A DNA stretch of 64,000 bases from the NCBI GenBank assembly GCA_033297205.1, contig MU859191.1:1-64000 (forward strand). Direction: 5' to 3'. The notes under the pieces are model-generated. The model was not told the origin of the DNA, did not search any database, and saw only the letters and a list, made by a program, of their open reading frames with translations. Of the stretch, positions 11,569 through 23,400 are shown piece after piece (position 1 is the stretch's first letter; each line of letters opens with the position of its first letter). The translations under genes were made by a program, and so were the position numbers. The stretch comes from Pseudoneurospora amorphoporcata. Taxonomy: Eukaryota > Ascomycota > Sordariomycetes > Sordariales > Sordariaceae.

Positions 11569-12932
11569 TCAGATACTTTGCTCCTTTGGCTCGAGGAACC
11601 TAAGAACAGCTGTCACGCAAAAGACGTTAGCATCACGAAAACCACCCAAAATCATATCCCACTTCAAAAGAACAAGGGAAGCAAGACTCACCCTGCCTAA
11701 AAGCCTCCGGATTCTCCGAAATCACCCAATGCCCACTCTCAACATCCACCAGCTCAAACAGCGGGAAAAACTGCCCAATAAGCGGCACCACTTCATCAGG
11801 CACATACCGGCTCTTAGTCCCCCTGACAAACAGCGCCGGCTTGGAGAATCTGACGCGATGCGGGTCCTTGAAGGGAAAATCCCCCATGTGATCCAAACTC
11901 TTGCCAATAATCCCTAACGGGTTCCTGAACTGTAGAGTAGGGCTGGGCTTTCCACCGGGGTCCACCCTCGGTCTATGCAAATTGCCCAGCAAAAACTGGC
12001 GAATGACGAGGTCCTTCTCATAGGGTTCCAGGATCTTGTCCGCTGCTGAGAGCGAAGATACCTTTGCTTCTTCGATCTTCTTGAGACCCTGGATGTACCG
12101 TGCAAAGGAGGATTCGAGCCGGGCGTCGACGGGCGCGTTGTCGACCGAGATGATGTTCTGCACGAGGTCCGGGTGGGTGAGGGCGACGGTCATGGCGGCT
12201 TTGGCGCCCATGGAGTGACCGATGAGCGTCGAGTCTTTGAGCCCGTGCGACCGGATGAAGGCGGCTACGTCCTCGGACATGGCGGTGTAATCGTGGCGGG
12301 GGGAGTGGGGGGATTCGCCGTGGTTGCGGAGGTCCTGGGGTCTGTGTTAGGGACATGTTGTGTGAGGGAAGGGGGTCGGTGAAGCTTACGATAGCGAAGA
12401 TATGACGACCTAGGTCACGGGCGAGTTGTCTTTATTTTCATCCACAAAAAAACACAAGTTAGTCACTGAATCTCAGATGACGAATAATTGGGATGAGACC
12501 CTCATCACAAACCATGGTGCCCAAGCGAATTTTGCCTGCCAAAGAGCAGAACAAAAATCACAAGCGCTTGTTAAAAAAGAAAGGAAAATGATAAAAATAC
12601 TTCAGGGCTACTCACTTACTAATACTCCTATTATTCCTCTTGGACCCAAAAAGTCCATGGATGAAAATGATTGGCTGCGTCTCCTTGTTCGGCACCGTGG
12701 GTTTCTCCGGCGAGTGAAGATCGTAGACAAGAGGGACTGTAGAAATGACTGGAGGAACGGTGTTGGTTGTTGTTGACGAGGGAGTGGCGGCGGAAGCGGA
12801 GGAGGAGTAGAGTCTTCGGGCCATGACGGCGCCGGCGGCGGTTGCGATGGTCGACATGGCGGTTGAACAGCATCGTCCTCCGAGCGATGCGCCGGCCTGA
12901 GCGGCCGCGCGGGCGACCGCTATTCTCATCAT
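11569..12932 (-). CDS. Mitochondrial alpha/beta hydrolase, ABHD11/Imo32-like
   Basis: This is a predicted hydrolase of 346 residues. Exons, in transcript order, are 12932-12616, 12429-12390, 12334-11692 and 11609-11569; donors are GTGAGT, GTAAGC and GTGAGT. The N-terminus starts with two Met codons and is rich in Ala, Arg and Ser without acidic residues (MMRIAVARAAAQAG, ARRLYSSSAS), which suggests mitochondrial import. The fold is shown by the oxyanion strand FIHGLFGSK, then LRNHGESPHS, the nucleophile elbow GHSMGAKAA, an Asp-containing VDNAPVD, and the C-terminal ESGHWV with the catalytic His. These are the signatures of ABHD11 and yeast Imo32. The substrate is unknown; a role in mitochondrial metabolism is inferred. 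Stop TGA at 11569-11571 comes from a 41-nt last exon that ends the usual LRFLEP tail. Confidence 0.85.
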
Positions 12933-13378
12933 TGCTTTCTGGTGTTGCTTTCAAGTTGTTGATGCTTAAGCAGCCCAAAGGTTGGTGATCGGAGGCGGTG
13001 ATTATCTGATAAGATTTATCGAAAGATAAATTGCCGGAAGAGATGGGATGAAGAATACTTAGCTGAAAGATCACCGACTACCGACTAGGTAGACTTGGCA
13101 CGGATCGGTTCATGCACAAGTCACAGTCATTGGTAGTCAGATAAGAGATCCACCAAATAACAAAAAAGCGATTAGCGCACCGACCACGTACGTCATTCAC
13201 TATTTTATAATTGGAATTGTGACCGATTTCCAAACGCCAAGCACCGAATTCGCTCCCGTCCGCTCGGGGGTCCAGACCCGGAGAACTCGGGACGGAGTAC
13301 CCCGGCGTGTTCGGGTAGACCGGTAGCGATGGATACGAACTCCCAGATTCCGTCTCAAACACGTCACTCACGTCTACA
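12933..13378. other. Spacer between hydrolase gene and GH115 pseudogene
   Basis: This is the promoter region of the minus-strand hydrolase gene and the 3' flank of the GH115 pseudogene. No coding frame was recognised. Confidence 0.4.
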
Positions 13379-16300
13379 CTACACAACCCAAACACTCTCC
13401 GGCGGTCCCATCAAACTACTCTTCAACCCACCCACATCCACCACCACCTTCGTCACCACCATCGTCGGCTCCAACAACCACAGCCTCAACTCATGCTTGC
13501 CCTTCTCTAACCTCCCCAGGCTCTGCTTGGACACATACGCGTTCTGAATTACCGCCTCCGCCCATCCCGCCGGTTGCTTGCTCCCGTCGCCCACGGGTAC
13601 CGGCTGCACTGTCGCCAGGCTCGCCCCGTCTACGCTGAAGCTGTACTTGTTCGTACTGTTCGGGTTCGCGTTCTCGGAGGGGGAGAGGTACACGGTCAGA
13701 GTGACTGCTGAAGCAGCTGTGAATGTGTGGAAGGGGTAGACTAGCACGTGCCCCTTTGCCGCCAGCAGGTTGAGAGGGTGTCTTGGGAGGTAACTTCACT
13801 CCTGAGAGGGTGCGTCCGTAGTCGGGGACTATCATGTACTCGGGTGAGGAGGCAGGGGGCGGGGAGAAGTGTTCGGCTTCGATGGAGACGGCGCTGGCGT
13901 ATTCGACGTGGCCTTTGAAGTCGGACGGGATGGCTTCGTTCTCGAGAGGAACGGTGACGGTTGCGACGGCGGTGGGGGAGTCGGTGTTTGTGATGGTTAA
14001 TGTGGCCGTGCTGGAACCGGATGGTGCGGAGGCCCAGTCCACTGTGATGAGTGAGCGGGCGTCTGATGGACCACCGGGAGCGGTAAGTTTGCCTTGTGAG
14101 TTTGTAATGTTGATGTAGGATGCGCTGGATGTGATCTTGTAGCTGTAGGTCCCATTATCGCGAGTGTATATCTCCACCCATCTGGTCAACGCCCTTTGGT
14201 GTGAATGGGCTGAGAGGGGGAAGGGAGACCTGTGCTGTGGTAGGGAACGAGGCTGTGCTTCCTTGAGCAGTTACTCCCATGAGCGCATTCTTGGCAGCTG
14301 AGGTGGTGTAACTCAATTTTGGAAGCGTTTGGGAACCTGGTTCCTGCCAGTTGTTGTATCCGATGTGGTTTTGGCTTAGGATCTTGTCCCATTTTCCGTT
14401 CAGGAGAGTGCGGTAACGCTTGGTGATGGATGAGTCTGCGGAGAAGGCGGTTTGAACTTCTTTGGCGAGCTGATTGGCACTAGTTCGATGCTCATTTACG
14501 TATTTGCTTCCTATGGCCACTTTCGTGTATATCTCAAAGATTGTCTTGCCCGCTAGCACAGGATGAAAAACCATCTCGAAGAAACCGACCTAGACGTCAC
14601 TCGGCAGACTGTCATGTACAGCTTGAGCCTTCGCGAGCAAGTCGACCCATTCCTGGTTGTTTAACTTGACAGTGTTGAAGTAGAACGGAGTCCTGCTCAG
14701 ATCTTTATACTTCATGCGAGCCGTAAGCTTGCCGTACGTGGTCATAATATTAGAAGTTGCCTCGGCCACGGCTTCTCCCAACTGTCGTGCGCCCCAATCG
14801 GTGAGCCATGCTTTAGTACTGTCAACCGCCTGGAAGCTCTCCCTGTCCCAGGTCAAGGCCGTAAAGTGGGCAGTAGGAAGTTCTTACGGAAATAGTCAGC
14901 GGGCACAGTAGGACTCTCGCATGGGTTTCTACATACCAAGGCCTTGAGATCTCCCACGTTGGCGATCCAGATATTCTCTTTTCCACGGTCATGAGCTAGA
15001 GTCATCTGCTCCCAAGTCTTTTGCAGCTGAATGGTGTTGTTCTACTTGTAGTTACGAGGATCTCCGACATAGTCGAAATGATAGTACATCCTAGAACCGC
15101 CGCTCCTGTTTGGTTCGTTGCCGATGGGAATTCTGTGGATGTTGCCCCTATTGTCATACTCCACAGAAGCGTAACATCATCGGAGACCTTCATGCCTTTC
15201 TGCCAGTAACCCGGTACTTCCTGAGTGCTTTGTTAGTCTTCATGTTCGAAATCAAAGACCTTTGGCAACGCACCTTGTACAGGACCCATGCCTGTGGGGT
15301 TTGTGACAGCGGCTTCCCAAGGGCTTTTGTCAGAGCTGATTGTTGCCAGGCAATGACCTCCTCCAGAGCGGCAGCAGTCAGAGTCGCAGAAGCTGCATCA
15401 CCCGAGCCTCTCATTCCCAGCGTATATATCGTGCTCCAGTCCTTGGACCTGTTGGCTCCTTCTTGCATGAATGACTGCACACCTGCCTTGTTGCTCTTCC
15501 AGTCCCAAGAGCCCTTCAAAAACCTGCTTTGCTCTTTATCTACTCGGGCCTGCATTTACTTGTGAGCGAAGTTTCAATGCTTCCATTTCTTCACTTGCCA
15601 CTTCGTACCATGGGCTCATGATGACTTGTTCCCATGGATATCCCATACTCGGTTGCCGTCGGTCCATTCTTGGCGTCATCAAGGTAGAACATGCTGGACC
15701 ACATGGCAGGCCAGACGTGATTCCCCTTCATACGTAGCACCAGCTCGAAAATCCGCTTGTAGAAGTCAGTAATGAAAGGACTGCTGTACTGACTATCCTT
15801 GAACTTGGCATGGCCCCAGCTCGTAAGACCCGGGGATTCATCGTTGAGGAAGATTCGACGATACTTGACCGAAGGCGGGCCTTCTGTAAGTGAGATCGCT
15901 CGCCCAGATATACTGCCTCTTTGTTGGAGGGACGTCAGCCCACCAGTACCATGGTGAAACACCAATCTTCTCGGCAACATCATAGGCTCCAAATACGGAG
16001 CCGCGAAGGTCGGAGCCGGAAATGACGAAGGCAGCACCTTGTCCATCCCAAGGGTTCCGAATAACTTGATACGAGAATGACTCCCATTTGGATGCAAGAG
16101 CTGTCGTGTCCAGTTTCTTGGAGGCGACTAGGCCGTCGATAAGGGTGGATCGCCCAACTGTGCCAATGATTATGACGGGTCTAAAAAGCTTTGAGGAGGC
16201 GGTTGATTTCCAATCAGCCTTAACGACCGTTGCATTAGTACCGAGAACCTCCCCAAAGTCGACGGCGAGGTCATTGGCAACTCGAATGACGCCGGGCAAG

Positions 16301-16500
16301 TCATCATGAACAACTTGACATGAGCGCTATTGAGAACTGAGCGATGCAATAGTCACCTTTGGAGACAGTCTTGATATAACGTCGCCATTTGGGCTCTTTG
16401 AACAAAACCATAAGAACCCTCAAGGTATCGGTTCGGAGTTTATGGTAAAGAGAGCGCATAAAGTGAGTGTCACGGCAGGATCGAGGGACGTTCTTCTAGG
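13379..16500 (-). pseudogene. GH115 xylan alpha-glucuronidase, inactivated
   Basis: The intact enzyme family removes (4-O-methyl)-glucuronic acid from xylan and is normally secreted, about 1000 residues long. Family segments can be read in order along the minus strand: PGVIRVANDLAVDFG (about 16300), AAFVISGSDLRGSVFGAYDV, GVSPWYWWADVPP, VKYRRIFLNDE, GNHVWPAMWSSMF, GTSHHEPM, LGMRGSGDAAS, IAWQQSAL, YYHFDYVGDPRNYK, ENIWIANVGDLKAL, FHPVLAGKTIFEIYT, LLNGKWDKILSQNHIGY, and the C-terminal domain ending at TAG 13379-13381. The frame changes near 15888, 15161, 14175 and 13770. In-frame stops lie at 15042-15044 (after DPRNYK) and 14590-14592 (after SLPSDV). The N-terminus, a possible signal peptide near 16450, also contains a TGA at 16420-16422 and a further frame problem. 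One intron with good ends remains at about 15225-15285. It is nearly full length but cannot encode one protein. Confidence 0.85.
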
Positions 16501-17315
16501 AGGCGAACCAAAGAACTACCCCTTGGCGGCAACCATAGCAGGGAACCTAGATACCGAGTAGATTAACATATGCCCTTGGCCATCCTATGGACGGAATATC
16601 TTTTGTGATTTCGTGGTGGAGTGGCCACCCAATATCGGGGTCTGCTTCGACTCGTCCATGAATGATGGGGTTTTGAAAGTACGGATCGACAAGCTAAACA
16701 GCATAACAGTAGGTGTGATGGGGTGGTGAGAGGTATGCCAAAGAGGTACATGGCATATTGGGGTTCTGGTGGCTGATTGATGTGTATCTGCGTGGTAAAC
16801 GAAGCCAAAGCGTCGACGTGAAGCCACGGTGATGAAACATCCTCTCAAGACAGATAGGAGTTGATGAAGAGAATTTGAAGAACGCAACCAAGTTGAAAGT
16901 CACCACCCCTGCGCTGTGTTTGGAAGCTCGGGCCACTCCCGCGGCACACCCCGAACCCCACACAAGATCCCAAAAAAGTCCACAGTTGGGAGCCCCGCAA
17001 TTGAGCCTTGAGTTCTTGGACAGCGAAGCACAGCGCAATGCGGCGGCCAGAGAACATCGTGACAGGGGGGGGTTTCAACAACTTGAACCTACCTAAGCTG
17101 CGGAGCCCCAAGAACCATCGCGACACCATACTCGGTTGACACTGCGAAACGTCACCGACCCCTTCAACTACGCTTCCCTCCGACCAGAAACCGGGCACAT
17201 ACTGTTAATGATACCGACCGGCGGATGATGTCGACATAATAGGTACACACAGACAATCAGCATCAACATACAACAACATCCTCGCTCAACAGGAGCGGCC
17301 ACCACCATCATCACA
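16501..17315. other. Promoter region of SRP72, no gene seen
   Basis: The sequence lies between the 5' end of the GH115 pseudogene and SRP72, two divergent units. The last 150 bases are CA-rich leader. No coding region was found. Confidence 0.4.
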
Positions 17316-19418
17316 ATGTCAGACTCCGCCATCGCCGCCCTCAACTCCCTCCTTCGCGGGACGAGCATCGACGATCATGAGGAAGCCCTGAAGCTCGCCA
17401 ATTCCGCCATCAAAGCTGCCAAGGGCAACCCCGCCGACCTTACTACCGCCCAGCACACTCGCGTTGTTGCGCTCGTCAAGCTCGACCGATTCGACGATGC
17501 GCTCCGTGCCATTGCCGAAGGAGGCGCCGCCCTCGGCAAGACCTGCGTTATTGAGAAGGCGTATGCGCTCTACAAGGCCGGCGAGCTTGAGGCTGCCGAG
17601 CAGTTGCTGGAGAGCACCGGAATCCACACCCGCGGCATGAAGCACCTCGCCGCTCAGGTCGCCTACCGTGCCGAGAAGTTCGACAAGGCTGCCGAGCTGT
17701 ATCAGGAAATGGCCGAGAATCACGAGGATGCCATGTACGGCGAGGAAAACGACTTGCGAATCAACATCCTGGCGACTTACTCGCAACTAGAGATGCAGGG
17801 CAAGGGCTGGGCCGTATCAGAGGAGCACAAGAAGCTCAGTAGGGATGAGCTCGAGGCCTTTGAGACGGCATACAACGCTGCCTGCGGCAGCATAGCCCAA
17901 GGCGACTTCGCCAAGGCTGCGTTCCTGTTCAAGCGCGCCCGGGATTTGTGCGAGGCTTCAGAAGATTTGAGCGAGGAGGACAGGAAGTCAGAGCTGGCGC
18001 CCATCATCGTACAGCAAGCCTACGTTGCTACTAAGCTGGGGGATCTGGAAGAGGCTGCGAGACTCCACGAGGAAGTTGTACTCTCCGAGTAAGTGTTATC
18101 TGTGAGCTCTGGTGTTATGGACATGACTAACTTTGGATCTTCCAGTATTTCGGACGCATCAACGAAGGCCATTGCCCAAAGTAACGCGCTGATCCTCAAG
18201 TCCGAGAGCAACCCATACATGGCTCAAAGACTCGCCGATACCCTCCCAGTAGTAACCGGAAACGACCGTTTGTTCGAGGAGCAGGCCGCCATCTTCCGCC
18301 GCAACAAGTACATCATCGAGCTCCAAGCGCAGAAGTTTGCGGGTGTCAAGAGCAAGACCGCCAAGATCTTGTCCAACGAGGCCGAACCCACCATCTCGTC
18401 CAGCAAATGCGACCTGGGCGCCCTCAACGCCGCAGCTGCTTCCGAGCTCCAAATCGGCAAGGAAGCTCTCCGCCGCATCATCCCTCTGCTAGAGACCAGG
18501 CCCACCGACGTCGGCCTCCTCCTGACCGTTGTCCAACTCTACATCCAACTCCAGAACCCCGCTCAGGCGCTCATCGTCCTCGAAGCCTTCTTCAACCGCC
18601 TCGAGGCCGCCACAGCATCTGATAACAACGCCGACGTGCGCTTCGCCCCCGGCCTCGTCGCCCTCGCCGTCGCGCTCTACCGCCAACAAGGCCGTTACTC
18701 CGCCGTCCGGTCCGAACTCGCCAAGGCCGCCGCGCACTGGCAATCGAAGCAAAAAGCCGCCAGCAGCGGCGACTCGCTCCTGCGCGAAGCCGGCATCGAG
18801 CTTCTCCGCTCCACGCACCCGTCCGATTTGGCCGCGGCCGGAGAGGCCTTCACGCACCTGGTAGCCGCGCAGCCCGACGACCGCACCGCAACGGCCGGTC
18901 TGGTTGCCAGCTTCGCCACCAGCGACTTCGCCAAGGTCGAGCCCTACCTTAGCACCTTGTCCCCCGTCGAGAGGCTCACATCCGGCGTGGACGTCTCGGC
19001 CCTTCTCGACGCCGGAGTTGCCACCCTCCCCGTCGTCGCTCTCCAACAATCCCAGCAAGGCAAGAAGCGCGCCCGCGAGGACGACGGCGAGACAACCGGC
19101 GAGCAACAAAAACAACAACAGGCCGCGAAAAAGCAGCGAAGAAAGAGGAAACTGCCCAAGAACTACGACCCCGCCAAGCAGCCCGACCCCGAAAGGTGGC
19201 TGCCGCTGCGCGACCGCAGCAGCTATAGGCCCAAGGGCCGGAAGGGCAAGAAGCGGGCGCAGGAGGCGACGCAGGGCGGGTATGTCAAGGGCGATGAGGA
19301 GACGCTGGAGCTCGCTGGCGGTGCTGGGTCCGTGAAGGTGGAGAAGGCGAACCCGGCTGGTAGTGGAGGAGGAGGTGGTGGTGGGGGCGCAAAGAAGAAG
19401 AAGAAGGGGAAGAAATGA
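17316..19418 (+). CDS. srp72: Signal recognition particle subunit SRP72
   Basis: This protein is a part of the cytosolic ribonucleoprotein that directs nascent secretory proteins to the ER. Two exons, 17316-18088 and 18146-19418, give 681 residues. The 57-nt intron has a GTAAGT donor and a CTAAC branch site. Residues 1-550 are helical tetratricopeptide-like repeats (for example KAYALYKAGELEAAEQLL and the AEKFDKAAELYQEMAE helix pair), which in this family bind SRP68. A Lys-rich region with a Gln tract precedes the diagnostic RNA-binding motif PDPERWLPLRDRSSYRP near residue 602. The tail is Gly-rich and ends in a lysine run (AKKKKKGKK). Length and motif agree with the family. Confidence 0.95.
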
Positions 19419-20423
19419 AGGTGTGATCGAGGGTAAGGGAGATATGATGGGGAAATGAAAAGAGGAGGAATTTGATTTTTGAGGTTTAAACTAAGACAAA
19501 AGACAAGAGTATATAATACAGGTACAGATGTGATGATGATTGCAAGTTTAAAGCATGTGCGAGTACTTGGCTTTTGATGTCTTTCGATTCGCCGGTCTGG
19601 ACGAGATTTGCTTTACTTGCAAGTGCTGACGTTGTTTAATAAAACCTCAGTACAGACATTTGGGAGCGGTACTCGTAGGATATGGTGCGATATCTTTGGC
19701 CAATGTTACTAACCCTTGTCAAGAATATACTTGAGAATTAAATCTCTTCTTCTATCCTATTCTTACAACCGAGCCCCCCTCGCCATGCAGTTCTCTTCCT
19801 GAGTCAATCTGATGGGTATCCTGTTCCTCTTTCTTCATCTCTCACCCTTCAGGTAACGGACAAAACATCCTCCACCGAAAAGGAAAATTCGCCTCTCCAA
19901 CATACGTACGTAAATAAACAACTAAGCAAAGGAAAAAGGTTGGGACCGCAACGGAAATGGTTGGCTTGGTAAACGGCCGGGCTGGTTTGAGACGCTCGGG
20001 GGACGAGATAACTTTAAAGAAGACAACTTTTGTAGTGAAGTGTATTGAATAGTGTGTTGTATTGTACGTGCTCTGAGGCTACAAGAAATGAGGAATTGTG
20101 CCAACAAGGCTTCGTAGGACGGAAAGGGTGCTGTGCTGTCTGCGTCAAGGACACACGCCATAAGGAAAAAAAGAAAAGTCTTGAGAAAGACGTGTAATGT
20201 ACAGGTCTTGTTTCTGTGCTTGTTTTTGGACGAAATTGATAAAGGATATTGATATATTAATAAGATGTACTCGAATCATGTGTGTGTATGTATAGATGGC
20301 CGTCGCACGCATCATAATCGAGCGAGCGAATATGGTTCTGAAACAGATGGGTATTTTTTTTAACACAACAACAACGACGGCAACAGCACCCCCAATAGCC
20401 ACAACCCAATGACAGTAAGAGAA
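19419..20423. other. 3' regions of convergent SRP72 and Sec7 genes
   Basis: Both flanking genes end here (SRP72 on +, Sec7 gene on -). The region is moderately AT-rich and contains no convincing coding frame. Confidence 0.4.
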
Positions 20424-23400
20424 TCAAGCATGGATAGCTTCTTGTAGTGATGGGCTCGCAACCAACTCCTCCCTTTCCTGTAGCACGTCCGCCGCCGCCG
20501 CCGACGATGACGAGGGACGGTTGGCTTCATCGCTGCTAACCTCCTTGTCCTTCTCCTCACTGTCCCTTCGCGACGGAGAAACATCTCTCGTAGCCGCAGG
20601 AGCAGACTGCGGGGTGAAAAAGACTGTGTCGCGGTTCTCACCGCGGCTGCTGGGCGGCGGCGTCACGTTGAGAATCTCACGTCGCTCCAAGGGCCCGCCG
20701 TCTCCCTCGCTTGGTTCCGACTCGCCCTCAATGGGAGGAAGAGGCGTCCGTCGCCCGTCCGAAAAACTGACGGCGGCGTCGCTCTCTTCGTCCGAAGGAA
20801 TGGCTAGATTCGCAGACGATGAAGGAACGCTCCTTGTCGTCGCATGCTGAGAAGCAGAGTACTTCCTGTGCAGATCTCTGAAGCTCTTAGCGGTTGCAGT
20901 GCTGGCGCTGGCGGCGGAACCGCGGTGCTCACGACGCGCGTGAGAGGCTGACCTGGCGGTCAGGATGGACCGGAAGTCGGACCCCTCCGCGACGGCCTGG
21001 TCACGGCTGCCACCGTTCTCCGAGCCGAAACGCTCGGTGCTCTCGGCAATGGAGGCGTCGTCGCGCTGCTTCCAGTGGCGGATGCGCTCCTCTGGGGACA
21101 TGTTCTGCAACTGGAGCTCCGTGCCAAAGTTGATGACCGAAGCTTTCTTGCCATGTACCACAAAGGAGCCAGTACTGCGAACGAGAACATCAGGACCCTC
21201 CTGGCCGGCCTCATCTGACACAACGCTAGCGCTGGCAGAATCCTTACCCCTCCGGCTACGGGCGTGGGAGATATGGCCAGCGCCCTCGCGAAGAGTGCGC
21301 TGAAAGCTGCGGCGGATTCTGTGCTTCTCCTTTTCAGACTGGGCATTACCGTCCGTATCCGTGGCCAAGCTCGGAGGCCTCTGCTCCGAGCCACGACGAG
21401 CAGACTCGAGCAGACCGGCTTGCGCCAAAAGGTCACGCTCTTCCGCATCGATATCGTCCTGATCGAACTTGCTTTCCGAGTTGGAGCCCGAGCTTGTCAA
21501 GCCTCTTGATGGGGTTGCTGCCAAAGAGCGGCTAGAAGATACAGCACTAGACACCGACTTCTTGCGGGGGTCAGTATTGTCTACCTCCTTTTGCTGGAAC
21601 GTTGGGCCAGTGGCACTGGTTGGCCGTGTTTGGAAGACGTCGGTTTGCGGCGAGTCTTCACCAGGCTTTCTGACAACAGTAGGTACTTTGCCCATCAAGG
21701 ACTGGACAGGAGACTGAGGGCTCTGCGGGTATCCCGAGGTACGACTGGTTCTTGTGTCCTCTCTAGTAAGATGCTCCTTGCTGGGTGTCAAAGCGCCAAT
21801 GGCAGTCTCGGCCTGCATGCCCAACATCTCGCGTTCCTCTTCCAGATCCATCAAGAGAATATCCCGGTGACACTTGAGCTTCCAGATCTCCATCCTAGTC
21901 CATTTTAGCTGCGCTGCCATCCGCGCCGCGGATAGCAACATCTGCTCACGCGTCTTGGGTTGGATCGGTGCCATAATTTGGAGGTGCCTCGAGTTCCGAA
22001 GCTGCATTTCCAGCGTCTTCTCTGTCTGCAACAGCTTCTCGTTGGCATCGGCAATCTTCTGCAGCATTATCGCCCTGCGAGCGGCCAAGATGTCTTGCGC
22101 CATCTTGTGGTCAATCTTGCTTCGTGATACCGAGACTTCTCCTGTTGGTGTTTGTATACGCTGTGAACCCGTATCGAGCCTCCTGATGGCTCTGCGTCCT
22201 TGCCCGTCGAGATTGGCTCCGACCACACCCCGCATCCGCACTCCAGATGTTCTGAATGCAGCAGCGTAATTGAGCTTAGCCAGCCAGTCATTCATCTCCT
22301 CATCGTCCTCGGCAAGAAGAACCTCCTCAAACCCGCCGTGCCTGACGTAAACAAAGGCGTGCTTGTGCTTTTTATAGCTAGCGTCCATGAGTGCCACGGC
22401 ACCATCTGTCGACATCAGAGCATCGGGCTTGAACTCTTCCAGCGGGGGTTTGAAGATGCATGGGTCACCGTCATGACCCTTTTTGACGTGGTCCTCGAAC
22501 TGGTGCATAAGATGCTTGATCCAGGTAGTGTTGCGGAAGAAGTATAGCTGGGCTCCAGTAAGAATAGCGCCCCACTCCTGCCATGGGGATCTCGTCTTCT
22601 TCTTCTTGGTGTCCTTTCGCCACAGTATACCGACCTTGGTGATCTTGATGTCAACTATGCCTGGATGTGCGTCTTGCGGGTTGTTCGCTGTCTGATCAGA
22701 CATAAATGCGTCTGGTCGTGATCGGGCTGACACTATCTGCAGTACGCCAGTCTTGAAAAAGGTTTTGTGGAGTTCCTTCATGTTGAGCGTCCTGGCCGTA
22801 CCCAAGTAGTTGTATGGGTCCTCTAGATGCATCACATCCCTCAGTGTGGGCCTTAGGATGTCCAGCTTATTGTCGATGATCAGAGTGTAAGGATCTATGG
22901 GTTCCTTGGCAACCCGTTTTGCTGGATCGGGAGCGGCATGGGGAAATATAGACTTCTTTTTCGCCTTATGAGCAATGATTCGCTCACCATTGATATCCAG
23001 ATCATCCTCGACATGGATGAACGGCGTATATGTGATGTTGTCGTAGAAGACCTCTAGGATCTCATCAAACACGCCTTCGCCGCGGGTGTTCTTGAGGTAC
23101 TCCGCCTTCTGCATCTTGTGCTTGTTGTTCTTGTTGAACACGTCGGTATGCAGAATTAGCAATGAGAAAGCGATGAAGTATGCTTGGTCTGCGGTTGCGT
23201 AGATACCAGGATTGCACTCATGATAGCGGTTGGCAAAGGCTTGTAGGGTGCGGTCGATCTGTTGAGTCTCTTTGGGCAGCTCCGCCTCCATGAGAAGCTT
23301 GCGGATAGCCATGTCCATCGGATCTTCGAAGAACTTGAAGCTGCGCATGTAGCTTCTGAGAACGGCCTGCGAGAACTGGTCTGTACCCTTGGAGACAATT

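Noticed and set aside
18489..19118. 209-codon minus-strand frame inside SRP72
   Set aside because: It is the antisense shadow of a strongly codon-biased gene whose sense frame is certain.
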